A stretch of 64,000 bases of DNA, taken from assembly GCF_016786355.1 (NCBI RefSeq), contig NZ_JADWYX010000041.1, positions 1 to 64,000 of the forward strand, read 5' to 3'. This document shows, one piece after another, positions 49,465-58,270 of the stretch. The notes below the pieces were generated by a model. It was not told where the DNA came from, searched no databases, and was given only the letters and a program-made list of their open reading frames with translations. How positions within the stretch are numbered: the stretch's first letter is position 1; each line of letters begins with the position of its first letter. Source of the stretch: Frankia sp. AgB1.9. Its GTDB lineage: Bacteria > Actinomycetota > Actinomycetes > Frankiales > Frankiaceae. Position numbers and translations under genes: made by a program.

Positions 49465-51109
49465 TCAACCCACTCTCTTTCCTAGTGATCATTCCGCCTC
49501 GGGCCTCGTCGCCGGCGCCGGCCAGGCGGGGCCCGACGAGCCGGCGAAGGTCGTCGTCGCGCACTTTCGTCCCGCTCCTGGTCAGCGGTATCTCGCCCGC
49601 GCCGAAGACCAGAATCCGTTTCGGGACCTTGTAGGAGGCGATTCTGGAGCGAAGGAAGGCGCGGACCGACTCGGCGTCGGCTCCCTCCGTCAGCTCGACG
49701 CACAGCACGGCGACCTGCCCGAGCCGCTCGTCGGGCATTCCCAGCACCCGGGCGAGTCGGACGTCCGGGCAGGCCCGCAGCGCCACCTCGATCTCGGCGG
49801 GTGACACGTTCGCGCCACCGGTCCTGATCATCTCGGTGCGGCGGCCGGTCCAGTGCAGTTCGCCGTCGTCGTCGAGGTGCCCGAGGTCGCCGGTGTGCAG
49901 CCAGCCTTCGGCGTCGAAGCTTTCGGCCGGGTCCTTGCCCAGGTAGCCCTTCATCAGGGTCTCGCCGCGGACGAGCAGCTCGCCTTCCGCGCAGCGCTCG
50001 ACCACCCGCCCGCTGCCCGGGTCGATCACCTTGATCTCGGCGCCCGGGACGATCCCGCCCAGGCTCCGCCGCATCGCCTCACGGCCGGCGTCACTGGGGT
50101 GCGCCGAGATGAAGGCGCACGTCTCGGACATCCCCCAGCCGACCGGCATCTGCCAGTTCGGGTCGCCGTGGACGGTCGGGTGACGGGAGAACACCGACTT
50201 GCCGAAGACCTGCCGTAACGACGACAGGTCGGTCGTCCACCAGGCCGAATGCTCTTCGAGGGCTCGCGCCTGGTGCGGCAGCGTGTACGGCTCGGTCACG
50301 CGCTCACGCTCCATGAGGCGAAGCGCGTGCTCGGGATCGAAGCCCTCCTGCATCACCCAGCAGCCACCCGCGGCCAGCGTGGCTCCCATCGCGGTGTTCA
50401 TGCCGGCCGTCCAGAACAGCGGCAGGGCGGTCCACATCCGGGTGGCCGGCGTGCGGCCGAACAGCCGCGCCTGAACCCAGAACTGGACGGTCGGCGCTCG
50501 CTGCGTGTGCAGCACCCCCTTGGGCCGCGCCGTCGTCCCCGAGCTGAAGATGACCAGGCCGTCGGAGTCGGGGGTCAGCTCCGCCTGGATGTCGTCGAGG
50601 AGCGCGTCGGGCACCTCGGTTCCTTCGTCCAGGAAGGAGTCCCAGTCCCGCCCGACGGCGGCGACCCGACAGGGCGCCCGGTCGAGGTCGGCCGCGAAGT
50701 CCCGGTTGCCCATCCGGGTCTGCGCGAGGAGCACAGCCGGGTCGGCCAGCTCCAGCAGTGTCGCCAGCTCCGGCCCGGTGGAGAAGGTCGACAGCGGAAC
50801 GACGACGGCTCCTGCGATCGCCGCGCCGAAGAACGCCGCGACGGCCTGTGGCCGGTTCGCCATGAGAATCGCGACGCGGTCCCCGGGGCGAACCTTGCTC
50901 GCGATCAACGAGCGGGCCACGGCGCGACTGCGGGTGAGAAGCTCGCCGTAGCTCCACCGGACGGTCTGACCACCGATCAGCGGGTCGTCGAAGACGAGCG
51001 CCTCGCGATACCGGTGCTCGGCGCAGACCTGCGCGATGAATGCCGCCAGCGTCGTCGATCGCACGTAGTCGACCGACGACAGCGGCGGTCCCGCGGCTAT
51101 GGCCTCCAT
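49439..51109 (-). CDS. Acyl-CoA synthetase (AMP-forming)
   Basis: 556 residues. P-loop GLVIFSSGTTARPKGVLHT (about 184-202), VGWGMSETCAFI, WLHTGDLGHLDDDGELHWTGRRTEMIRTGGANVSPAEIE with the adenylate Asp and hinge, and terminal catalytic Lys in PLTRSGTKVRD. It activates a carboxylic acid to a CoA thioester. The gene overlaps the dehydratase start by 26 bp and follows the phosphotransferase-like gene by 55 bp. With two other synthetases in the region, the three may act on successive intermediates. Confidence 0.9.
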   Translation of the reverse strand: MEAIAAGPPLSSVDYVRSTTLAAFIAQVCAEHRYREALVFDDPLIGGQTVRWSYGELLTRSRAVARSLIASKVRPGDRVAILMANRPQAVAAFFGAAIAGAVVVPLSTFSTGPELATLLELADPAVLLAQTRMGNRDFAADLDRAPCRVAAVGRDWDSFLDEGTEVPDALLDDIQAELTPDSDGLVIFSSGTTARPKGVLHTQRAPTVQFWVQARLFGRTPATRMWTALPLFWTAGMNTAMGATLAAGGCWVMQEGFDPEHALRLMERERVTEPYTLPHQARALEEHSAWWTTDLSSLRQVFGKSVFSRHPTVHGDPNWQMPVGWGMSETCAFISAHPSDAGREAMRRSLGGIVPGAEIKVIDPGSGRVVERCAEGELLVRGETLMKGYLGKDPAESFDAEGWLHTGDLGHLDDDGELHWTGRRTEMIRTGGANVSPAEIEVALRACPDVRLARVLGMPDERLGQVAVLCVELTEGADAESVRAFLRSRIASYKVPKRILVFGAGEIPLTRSGTKVRDDDLRRLVGPRLAGAGDEARGGMITRKESGLNGRGPGDE

Positions 51110-51164
51110 TTTCCTGTCACCTCCCGCTGGTCTCGGCTCGCCGGCCTGGCTGCGCTCGTGGCCA

Positions 51165-52220
51165 TCAGCCGTTGAACTTCTCGATCCGACGCAGGACGTC
51201 GGCCACGAGCGGGTTGTCGTCCTCGGTCGGGCCCGGGTACGCGGTCCCGGCCTTCGCCGCCAGCCGCGCCTGCCGCTGGTTGACGCAGGCCGACCGAACC
51301 AGCGCGAAGATCTCGTGCCAGGCGAAATGGCGCAGCTCCCGGCCGAGCAGGCTCTGGTAGCTGTCGACGACCGCGTCGTGGTCGAGGAAACCGGGCACCG
51401 AGCGACGGGTCCAGCGAGACAGCAGCGAGTCGAGGGCGAGATTCCAGGCCAGGTCCATCTCGGCCGGGCCGATCGTCGCCAGGTCGAAGTCCAGCACGGC
51501 GACGATCCGCCGGTCGTCGTCGCACATCACGTTTCCGTAGCGGGCGTCACCCCAGAGCAGCGAGCGCGGCGGGTCGTCGCTCGGCGCCGTGGCCAGGCAC
51601 CAGTCGACCGCCTCGACGAGTCCGGCCGGCGGCCTGTCGTCGGTGTCCCACCGCGTGTAGTCCGCCCACCACTGGACGTCCTGCCGAAGCGAGGCCCCGG
51701 CGCCGCGCACGATCTTCTCCAGGCCGCTGGCGGCCCAGTCCACGGTGTGCAGCCGAGCGAGCTGCCGGAGGAAGTCCCGCTGCAGCCGGGCCTGCTGCTC
51801 GGCGCTCGCCGCCATGACGAACTCGTCCATCGTGATGATCTCGCCGGGCACCCGCCCCCGGACGCGCTCCATCAGCAGGAAGGGCGAGCCGAGCCACGCC
51901 GGGTCCTCCTCGACCGCGAGCACGGCCGGCGCCGGGAGCCCGTGCCCGGCGACGACCCGCTGGACCTCCGCCTGCACGCGCAGGTCGTAGGAGGGGAACG
52001 CCGGCAGCAGCGGCGGCAGCCGCAGGACCGCCTCGAGACGGTGGGGCCGCGCGTCCTGCGTCCAGGTCGCGGTCACGAGCAACGTCTCGTTGGAGTGGCC
52101 GATGGAGGGCCGGTGCCACTCGGTGAGCGCGAAGTCGCCGCCCCCGGGGTGGCGGGCCGCCAGCCAGGCCAGCACGCCGGACCTGACCACCGCGTCGTCG
52201 CGGATGTTCCCGGCTACCAT
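51165..52220 (-). CDS. Aminoglycoside-phosphotransferase-fold kinase-like protein (ACAD10-type)
   Basis: 351 residues from the ATG at 52220; the longer open frame is antisense-like and Arg-rich. The kinase fold is clear: RPSIGHSNETLLVTATW (glycine loop region), SPFLLMERVRGRVPG (hinge), SLLWGDARYGNVMCDDDRRIVAVLDFDLATIGPAEMDLAWNL, where catalytic HGD-x-x-x-x-N appears as WGDARYGN and the DFG-like motif as DFDLA. Relatives sit next to acyl-CoA dehydrogenases and may phosphorylate a hydroxyacyl-CoA to ease elimination. It is unlikely to be an antibiotic-resistance enzyme. The gene lies between the CrtC-like and acyl-CoA synthetase genes. Confidence 0.83.
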   Translation of the reverse strand: MVAGNIRDDAVVRSGVLAWLAARHPGGGDFALTEWHRPSIGHSNETLLVTATWTQDARPHRLEAVLRLPPLLPAFPSYDLRVQAEVQRVVAGHGLPAPAVLAVEEDPAWLGSPFLLMERVRGRVPGEIITMDEFVMAASAEQQARLQRDFLRQLARLHTVDWAASGLEKIVRGAGASLRQDVQWWADYTRWDTDDRPPAGLVEAVDWCLATAPSDDPPRSLLWGDARYGNVMCDDDRRIVAVLDFDLATIGPAEMDLAWNLALDSLLSRWTRRSVPGFLDHDAVVDSYQSLLGRELRHFAWHEIFALVRSACVNQRQARLAAKAGTAYPGPTEDDNPLVADVLRRIEKFNG

Positions 52221-52299
52221 CGGTCGGCCCGTCCGCCCGACGCGGGTCGCCGGGGCCCGCCCAGAGGCCGGTTCACGGCCGTCACTGCAGCACCGACTC

Positions 52300-53451
52300 T
52301 CACCGCAGCACCGACAGCCCGCCGCGGCCCGCCGCCGCCATCGCGTGCGTGAGCGAGCTGTAGCTCTCCACCATTCCGAAGCTGACCTCTCCGTCGCATT
52401 CGAACCGGGCGTGGAACTGGTCGAGCCCACCGACCCGGACCCGCGTCCCCGGATCGTTCGCGTCGTAGGACTCGCCCCCGACGACGAGGCTCCGGCCGTC
52501 GCCGACCTTCATTCCCTGCCAGATGTCGCCGTCCGGGGTGCCGCCGTTCGGCCCGCCGTACATGCCGCAGCGCAGGAACGCGATCTGGTTGCCCAGACGC
52601 TCGAACGTCATCGTCCGGACCGAGCCGTCCTTGTGGACGAGGTCGAACTCGCCGCCGACGAGCTGGTCGGTCTCCGGCTCGAAGCGCAGGCGGTAACGCC
52701 GGTCCTGCAACAGCCCGCTGCCCCGCTTCGGGTCCCCCAGGTTGCGCAGCAGATGGTCGACCCAGACCGACCAGCCGGGGAACTCGACGAAGACGCTCGG
52801 GACGGGATGGGTGAAGCCCTGGTAGAGCGCCGGCCCGCCGACGCCGTCGCGGGTTCCCCAGTGGTGGTCCCGCGTGCCGAGATGGCTGGTCGGCGTCACC
52901 TCGAAACGTTCGCCGTCGACCTCGACCCAGCCCTCCTGGTGGCCGAAGCCGTCATAGCCGGCGACGCCGCTGAAGGGCCGGCTGCCCACGATCGCCCCCG
53001 CGCCGAGGTTGCGGAAGATCGGGCGCTTGGTGTCGAACCAGCTGAGGTCGAACCGCACGCCCTGGTCGTTCTCGCCGAGCGTCAGCCGCCATTCCCGGAA
53101 CGGCGCGACCACCTCGAGGGCGATCGGGCCGACCGCGAGCGTCGTGCGGTCCGGCCCGAGCGGGCGGTGCGCCCGCACGGTGATGTGCCGACCGCGCAGG
53201 TTGACGATCGCGAACGCCTCCGCGGTGCCGAGGTTGGGGTAGAAGGCGACGCCGCAGACGACCAGCAGCTCGCCGACGCGGTCGTGGCAGGTGAACCAGA
53301 CCCGCTCGTAGGCCTGGAGGTCCGGCGTCCACATGACGGCCACCGGCGTCGGGTGGTTGTGAATGAGGTACTCGTCGAGCCCGGTCAGGGGGAAGTGCTC
53401 CGTGCTGGCGTCGACGGCCAGCGGCCTGGGCGCCTCGGTCTCCTCGGTCAC
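52300..53451 (-). CDS. CrtC/lipocalin-like protein of unknown function
   Basis: 383 residues from the GTG at 53451, which overlaps the alcohol dehydrogenase stop (GTGA). No signal peptide. Beta-rich throughout, with many aromatic residues: DEYLIHNHPTPVAVMWTPDLQAYERVWFTCHDRVGELLVVCGVAFYPN at the start and HLGTRDHHWGTRDGVGGPALYQGF in the middle. The DHHWG motif and overall feel recall the hydroxyneurosporene-synthase (CrtC)/tocopherol-cyclase-like barrels, which hydrate or bind isoprenoids. I cannot assign a reaction. Its coupling to the dehydrogenase suggests it handles the same hydrophobic substrate. Confidence 0.65.
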   Translation of the reverse strand: MTEETEAPRPLAVDASTEHFPLTGLDEYLIHNHPTPVAVMWTPDLQAYERVWFTCHDRVGELLVVCGVAFYPNLGTAEAFAIVNLRGRHITVRAHRPLGPDRTTLAVGPIALEVVAPFREWRLTLGENDQGVRFDLSWFDTKRPIFRNLGAGAIVGSRPFSGVAGYDGFGHQEGWVEVDGERFEVTPTSHLGTRDHHWGTRDGVGGPALYQGFTHPVPSVFVEFPGWSVWVDHLLRNLGDPKRGSGLLQDRRYRLRFEPETDQLVGGEFDLVHKDGSVRTMTFERLGNQIAFLRCGMYGGPNGGTPDGDIWQGMKVGDGRSLVVGGESYDANDPGTRVRVGGLDQFHARFECDGEVSFGMVESYSSLTHAMAAAGRGGLSVLR

Positions 53452-54557
53452 GCGACTGCTCCCATCGGGCGGGCCGCGTCGGGCACGAGGACGCTTCGGA
53501 TCGACTCGCCGGCCTGCATCGCGTCGAAAGCCGCGTTCACGTCCGCCAACGGCAGGCGGCGGGTGACCGTGGCGGCGATGTCCAACCGCCCGGTCTCCAC
53601 CAGTGACACGAGCAGGGGAAAGTCACGGCGGACCTGGCTCGACCCGTAGAAGCAGCCCACCAGCCGTTTCTCCCGCGCGTACAGCGCGGACGCCGGGAAC
53701 GTCACGGTCTCGTCCTGGCGGGGCATGCCGACGATGACCGCCGTTCCCCCCGCGCGGACGACGTCATAGGCGGCCAGGATCGTCGCGGGCAGGCCCACCA
53801 CGTCGAAGGCATAGTCGACGCCGCGTCCCGCGGTCAGGTCGTTCACCGTGGCCTGCGGCCCGTCGAGGCCCGGGTCTATCGCGTCGGTGGCACCCAGAGC
53901 CAGCGCCTTCTCCCGTTTGAAGGCGACCGGATCCACGGCGATGATCCGGCTCGCGCCGGCGATGCGCGCCCCCTGGACGACGAACTGCCCGACCCCGCCG
54001 CAGCCGATCACCGCCACGGTGGACCCGGGCCTGACCCGGGCCGTGTTCAGAGCGGCACCGACGCCGGTCGCCACACCGCAGCCGATCAGCGCCAGCTGCT
54101 CCGCCGGCAGGTCCGTGTCGACCTTGACGAGCGACCACTCGTGCACCGCCATCTCCTCAGCGAAGGCCCCCAGACCGCTCATCGCCAGCGTCAGGGCGCC
54201 GTCGGGCCGCCGCCACCGCCGGGCGACGGACACGCCGAAGGCGCGCCGGCAGAACTGGCCGCGACCGCGGACACAGTTCCAGCACTCCCCGCACAGCGGC
54301 ACGAAACTGGCGATGACCCGGTCACCGGGTCGGACCCTGGTCACCTGGTCACCGGTCTCGAGCACGGTTCCGGCCGCCTCGTGGCCGAGCACGGCCGGCG
54401 GGGGGAACGGCAGGCCTCCGGTGAGGATCGTCAGGTCCGAGTGGCACACGCCGCTCGCGTCGACCCGGACCGCGACATCGTGCGGCCCGAGCGGATCCCG
54501 CTCCAGGTCCTCGAGGACCAGAGGTTCGTCGTAGGCGGTCATCACAGCGGCGCGCAT
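53448..54557 (-). CDS. Zinc-dependent alcohol dehydrogenase
   Basis: 369 residues from the ATG at 54557 with an AAGGAG site. Catalytic zinc: C38 in GVCHSD, H59/E60 in LGHEAAG and the Cys in IGCGVATG; structural zinc: C89, C92, C95, C103. Cofactor motif VIGCGGVGQFVVQGARIAGASRIIAVD. It resembles class III-like and mycothiol-dependent dehydrogenases of actinobacteria. It would oxidise the P450-derived alcohol to an aldehyde. First gene of the operon to the tetR gene; the shared promoter element lies 92 bp upstream. Confidence 0.88.
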   Translation of the reverse strand: MRAAVMTAYDEPLVLEDLERDPLGPHDVAVRVDASGVCHSDLTILTGGLPFPPPAVLGHEAAGTVLETGDQVTRVRPGDRVIASFVPLCGECWNCVRGRGQFCRRAFGVSVARRWRRPDGALTLAMSGLGAFAEEMAVHEWSLVKVDTDLPAEQLALIGCGVATGVGAALNTARVRPGSTVAVIGCGGVGQFVVQGARIAGASRIIAVDPVAFKREKALALGATDAIDPGLDGPQATVNDLTAGRGVDYAFDVVGLPATILAAYDVVRAGGTAVIVGMPRQDETVTFPASALYAREKRLVGCFYGSSQVRRDFPLLVSLVETGRLDIAATVTRRLPLADVNAAFDAMQAGESIRSVLVPDAARPMGAVA

Positions 54558-54648
54558 CCAGCTGACTCCTTCACCACACGTGGGGCACGGACGTAGGACC
54601 CCTGACGCGGGCCGGGGCGATGACGCCCGGGGCCGCGACACAGTCATC

Positions 54649-54666
54649 TTTACACTGCTCAAATCG
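54649..54666 (-). promoter_or_regulatory. Shared 18-bp promoter element, copy 2
   Basis: TTTACACTGCTCAAATCG on the plus strand. Read toward the alcohol dehydrogenase it contains TTGAGCAGTGTAAAGA, with TTGAAC upstream and TAAAGA 16 bp further, overlapping a likely -10. It differs from copy 3 at 2 of 18 positions. Confidence 0.75.
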
Positions 54667-54788
54667 GCGTTCAAGGAAAGCGCCCAGGCGCGGGAGCGAC
54701 GATCCAGCTCCTGGTGACCAGGCCACCGCGCCGGCCCCGACCAGGCCGCGACCTGGGGAGCCGGCCGCCTCACACGGCCGCGGCCGGC

Positions 54789-56381
54789 CTACGTCGCCCG
54801 CGGCCGCGCCGTCCGGGCCCCGTCCTCACGTTCGGGGGCGGACGCGAAGAGAGGTGGCAGCGCCGCGCGTAGCGGCTTGCCCATGGCATTGCGGGGCAGC
54901 GCGTCGAGCACCAGGACACGCTCGGGGACCTTGTAGCGCGCGAGGCTGGCCCGGCAGTGGGCGACACACGTCTCCTCGTCCGTCGCGCCGGGCTGGGTCA
55001 CCTCGACGACGGCGACGACCCGCTGGCCCAGCCGCGGGTCGGGCAGCCCCAACGCGACGGCCTCGCGGACCCCGTCGACCTGCGCGAGGACCCGCTCGAC
55101 CTCGGCCGGGTAGATGTTCGCCCCTCCTCGCATGATGAGCAGTTTCAGCCGGTCGTGGATGGACAGCCAGCCGTCACCGTCCACCCGGCCGATATCGCCG
55201 GTACGGAGCTCCGAGCCCTGGAAGGAGACCAGCCCGTCGCTGGTCCACTCGCCCAGCATCGGCGTGTAGGCGCCCTGCCACGGCCCTGCGTGCGCGGCCC
55301 GGACGAGGACCTCGCCCAGCTCCCCGGTGGGTACGGGTGCGCCCTCGTCGTCGACGACCCGCACGTCCAGGTGTGGCAGCGGGACACCACTGGCTCCGGC
55401 GATGTGCCGCCCCGGCGGGTCGATCGTCACGACCGTCGGCGCCTCGGTGAGCCCGTAGGTCGCGCACACCGGCACACCGAACCGGTCGCGGAACGCGGCT
55501 CGCAGCTCCTCGGGGCAGTTGGCGCCGCCGGACCACACCTCCGTCAATGACGCCAGCCGCTCGGGAGTGATCTCAGGGTCGTGGAGCAGGCTGTGCAGCA
55601 AGGCCGGGACACCGTTCCAGACCGTGACGGACTCACGCTCGATCCACGCCGCGACGCCGCGAGCGTCGCGACGGTCGGTCAGCACGCAGCAGCCGCCCGC
55701 GGCCGAGGTCAGCAGCGTCGTCAGGACGACGAGGTTGAGAATGGTCAGCGGCAGGCAGTCGCCCTTGCGCAGGCTCTCGTCGTAGCCGCGGTCGGCGGCG
55801 AGCGCCGCCGCGGGCAGCAGCAGGTTTCGCTGGGAGTGCACGACGCCTCGCGGGAGACCGGTCGTGCCGCTGGTGAAGGCGATCGCCGCCGGCAGATCCG
55901 GGTCCGGCGCCGGCCGGCGTGGCTCCCCGGCATGCGCGCGCAGGCCGGCGGCCCAGTCGCCCGACGGGTCCGCCGGGTCGACGAGCAGTGGGGACGGCCG
56001 TCCGGGGGCCCTGGCCGTCGTGCGCGGCTCGCGCTCGGCGGCGTAGCCGGCCGGGTCGACCAGGACGAGCGCGGGACGGGCGACGGCCAGCAGCGCGTCC
56101 TTCTCCGGCCGGGCGAGCGCGCGGCCGAGGCCCACCCAGACCGCGCCGAGCCGCGCCACCGCGTGGAACGCGACCACGATGTCGAGATCGTTCGGCAGCG
56201 CGGCGGCGACCCGGTCACCCGGCCGGACCCCGCGCTCGGCCAGGAACCCGGCGGCCGCGTCGGCCGCCGCGTCGAGGCCCGCATAGGTCAACATCCCGCT
56301 CGGCCCCACCACCGCGGGCCTGTCAGGGGCATCGGCGAGCACCGCGTCGAGGGCCTCCGCGACGGTGCGCGCGCGGGTCAC
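54789..56381 (-). CDS. Acyl-CoA synthetase (AMP-forming)
   Basis: About 530 residues from a GTG at 56381 (or 56387, with GGGGAG upstream); the frame is open to 56735, but that part is Arg/Pro-rich noise. P-loop AIAFTSGTTGLPRGVVHSQ, CATYGLTEAPTVV, ELRTGDIGRVDGDGWLSIHDRLKLLIMRGGANIYPAEVE, and terminal catalytic Lys in PRNAMGKPLR. It ligates CoA to a carboxylic acid. The GTG at 56381 overlaps the stop of a 37-codon frame by 4 bp. It ends 231 bp before the alcohol dehydrogenase start and probably has its own promoter. Confidence 0.88.
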   Translation of the reverse strand: MTRARTVAEALDAVLADAPDRPAVVGPSGMLTYAGLDAAADAAAGFLAERGVRPGDRVAAALPNDLDIVVAFHAVARLGAVWVGLGRALARPEKDALLAVARPALVLVDPAGYAAEREPRTTARAPGRPSPLLVDPADPSGDWAAGLRAHAGEPRRPAPDPDLPAAIAFTSGTTGLPRGVVHSQRNLLLPAAALAADRGYDESLRKGDCLPLTILNLVVLTTLLTSAAGGCCVLTDRRDARGVAAWIERESVTVWNGVPALLHSLLHDPEITPERLASLTEVWSGGANCPEELRAAFRDRFGVPVCATYGLTEAPTVVTIDPPGRHIAGASGVPLPHLDVRVVDDEGAPVPTGELGEVLVRAAHAGPWQGAYTPMLGEWTSDGLVSFQGSELRTGDIGRVDGDGWLSIHDRLKLLIMRGGANIYPAEVERVLAQVDGVREAVALGLPDPRLGQRVVAVVEVTQPGATDEETCVAHCRASLARYKVPERVLVLDALPRNAMGKPLRAALPPLFASAPEREDGARTARPRAT

Positions 56382-56491
56382 GCCCACCGCGCTCCCCGGC
56401 GCGCGCCCGGCAGCCTCGGCTCCCGTTCGCCACCGGCGCGGTGGCCGTAACGGCACTCCCGCGGCTCCAACTCCGACAGTGCGTGAGACAT
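56378..56491 (-). CDS. Possible 37-residue leader peptide of the acyl-CoA synthetase
   Basis: A short frame from an ATG at 56491 behind AAGGCAGGT, ending in a TGA that overlaps the synthetase GTG by 4 bp. The peptide MSHALSELEPRECRYGHRA... is Arg/Gly-rich and matches nothing I know. The good ribosome binding site and coupled stop suggest real translation, but the frame is short and chance is possible. The rest of 56492-56814 holds the shared promoter element at 56654 and no gene. Confidence 0.35.
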   Translation of the reverse strand: MSHALSELEPRECRYGHRAGGEREPRLPGARRGARWA

Positions 56492-56653
56492 CGTGACCTG
56501 CCTTCACCGGATCGAACGGCCAGGGGGCCGGCGCCGCGACGGCAGCCCCCGGCGCCCTGCCGGGTCGGCGACCACGGCCCAGTCGTTGTGTAGTACCTCG
56601 GTCACAGCCCACCGGCCGGGTGGCTGACCGGCCCGCGACGGCGGGCCCTTGAC

Positions 56654-56671
56654 CAATTTGAGCATTGTAAA
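56654..56671 (+). promoter_or_regulatory. Shared 18-bp promoter element, copy 3
   Basis: CAATTTGAGCATTGTAAA on the plus strand, oriented toward the binding-protein gene at 56815. TTGACC precedes it and TAAAGT overlaps its end. It lies 144 bp upstream of the start. Reading direction is the same relative to the gene as in copies 1 and 2. Confidence 0.75.
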
Positions 56672-56814
56672 GTATCCATGGGGCCGAGGGGAGGCGCACC
56701 ACGGAAGACCGCGCTGGCCGTGGGACCAGCCTCACCCGAGCGAGCTCGACTGCGTCGCCGTGAGGAGGCCCGACCGGGTACCCGCGGACTCAGCAGCACG
56801 AAGCAACGAGGGAG

Positions 56815-58077
56815 ATGGCCGTGAGGATCATTCGCCGATTACCTGGGCGGGCCCCTGTCGCGGCGGTCGCCGTCGCCCTCGTCGGGCTCTCCACGGTGCT
56901 GACCGCCTGCGGATCGTCCGCGCCGGCAGCCAGCGCCTGTCCCCTGCCGGCGCCCGGCGTGACAGCCGACTCCATCAAGGTCGGGTACATCTATCCAGAC
57001 ACCGGGCCCACCGAGATCGCCTCCACGTTCAAGTCGGCCCGCAGCGGCGTCGAGGCCCGCATCGACCTGCAGAACGCGCACGGCGGCGTCAACGGCCGGC
57101 GGATCGACCTGGTGTGGCGAGACGACCAGTCCGACGAGCAGGCCTTCTCCGGCGCCGCGCATGGGCTGGTCGACACGGAGAAGGTCTTCGGCCTCATCAC
57201 CACGTCGACGGCCCTGGACCAGTCCGCCGGTTGGCTGGCGAAGGAGAACGTCCCGGTCACCGGAACCGCTTCGAGCGCCATCTGGAGCGACTACCCCAAC
57301 CTCTTCCACGCCGGCAACCTGTACAACGGCGGAGGCACCTCCGTGTTCGGCGACTTCGTCAGGGCGGAGGGCGGCACGAAGGCGCTGGTCATCGTCGACC
57401 CGAACGCCGCCGCCTCACAGAGCCTCGCCGCGCAGCTCACGCCCAGCCTGCGAAGCCGCGGCATCCAGGTCGTCGGCGAGGTGACGTACACCGACGGCGT
57501 CACCAATGCGGGGCGGGTCGCCGACCAGCTGCGGAGGTCCGGCGCGGACACCCTCGTCAGCGCCGCCCAGCTGGAGCCCTTCCTGGCCGTGTACTCCGCG
57601 GCGAGGGCTCTCGGCGTCAGGTTCAACGTCGCGCTGAACCTGACGGGCTACAGCCCCGACCTGCTCGCCCAGCGCGGCGCCGACATGGCCGGCATGTCCA
57701 TTCCCTCCAGCATCGGCGCCCCGGGCACGCCCGCCATGAGCACCTACCAGGCCGCGATGAGCGACTACGCCCCCGAGGCCAAGGACCCGGCGGACGAACT
57801 CGCCATCGGCGGCTACGTCGTCGCCGACGAGATGATCAATGGCCTGGAGCTCGCCGGCGCGTGCCCCAGCCGCGAGGAGTTCATCCGGAATCTTCGCAAC
57901 GTCACCGACTTCACGGCCGGCGGCCTGATCTCCCCGCTCGACCTGAGCCACCCCAAACAGCCCACCCTTTGCCAGACCTTCATCGACGTCGACAAGACCG
58001 GCACCAAGTTCGTCTCCGTGCCGCCACCCACCGCGCTCAACCACGATGGCTACTGGTGCGGCACGTCACTCCACTGA
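56815..58077 (+). CDS. Orphan ABC substrate-binding lipoprotein (Peripla_BP_6 type)
   Basis: 420 residues; ATG with GAGGGAG just upstream. Signal peptide and lipobox VLTAC with lipidated C32. The branched-chain-amino-acid-type binding fold follows: SIKVGYIYPDTGPTEIASTFKSARSGVEARIDLQNAHGGVNGRRIDLVWRDDQ, ALVIVDPNAAASQSLAAQL, and the end TALNHDGYWCGTSLH. Relatives bind amino acids, aromatic acids or lipids. No permease or ATPase gene is near, so it must work with a transporter encoded elsewhere or act as a sensor. The promoter element upstream ties it to the P450/ADH operons. Confidence 0.88.
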   Translation: MAVRIIRRLPGRAPVAAVAVALVGLSTVLTACGSSAPAASACPLPAPGVTADSIKVGYIYPDTGPTEIASTFKSARSGVEARIDLQNAHGGVNGRRIDLVWRDDQSDEQAFSGAAHGLVDTEKVFGLITTSTALDQSAGWLAKENVPVTGTASSAIWSDYPNLFHAGNLYNGGGTSVFGDFVRAEGGTKALVIVDPNAAASQSLAAQLTPSLRSRGIQVVGEVTYTDGVTNAGRVADQLRRSGADTLVSAAQLEPFLAVYSAARALGVRFNVALNLTGYSPDLLAQRGADMAGMSIPSSIGAPGTPAMSTYQAAMSDYAPEAKDPADELAIGGYVVADEMINGLELAGACPSREEFIRNLRNVTDFTAGGLISPLDLSHPKQPTLCQTFIDVDKTGTKFVSVPPPTALNHDGYWCGTSLH

Positions 58078-58098
58078 AACGGATGACGGAGCGCGGCC

Positions 58099-58128
58099 GT
58101 GGGCGGGTCATCGCCCGGTCCCGCCCAC
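58099..58128 (+). terminator. Hairpin after the first orphan binding protein
   Basis: GTGGGCGGG (58099-58107) pairs perfectly with CCCGCCCAC (58120-58128) around a 12-base loop, 21 bp past the stop at 58077. No T tract. The second binding-protein gene therefore may have its own promoter in 58129-58260. Confidence 0.65.
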
Positions 58129-58270
58129 TCTTCCCACCGCGGGAATCCGGCTCACTGCCCACTACCCTCGCCGACCTTCAGCCAGCTCGGAGCCCAGTAC
58201 ACGGCGTCGCGCGACAGCGGCCTTCCATCGCCCTTCCACCTGGTCCGTGTCAATGTGAGAGGTCAAACGA

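Noticed and set aside
51165..52220. An aminoglycoside resistance gene
   Set aside because: The kinase fold is right, but the neighbours and sequence type fit the ACAD10-like group tied to acyl-CoA metabolism.
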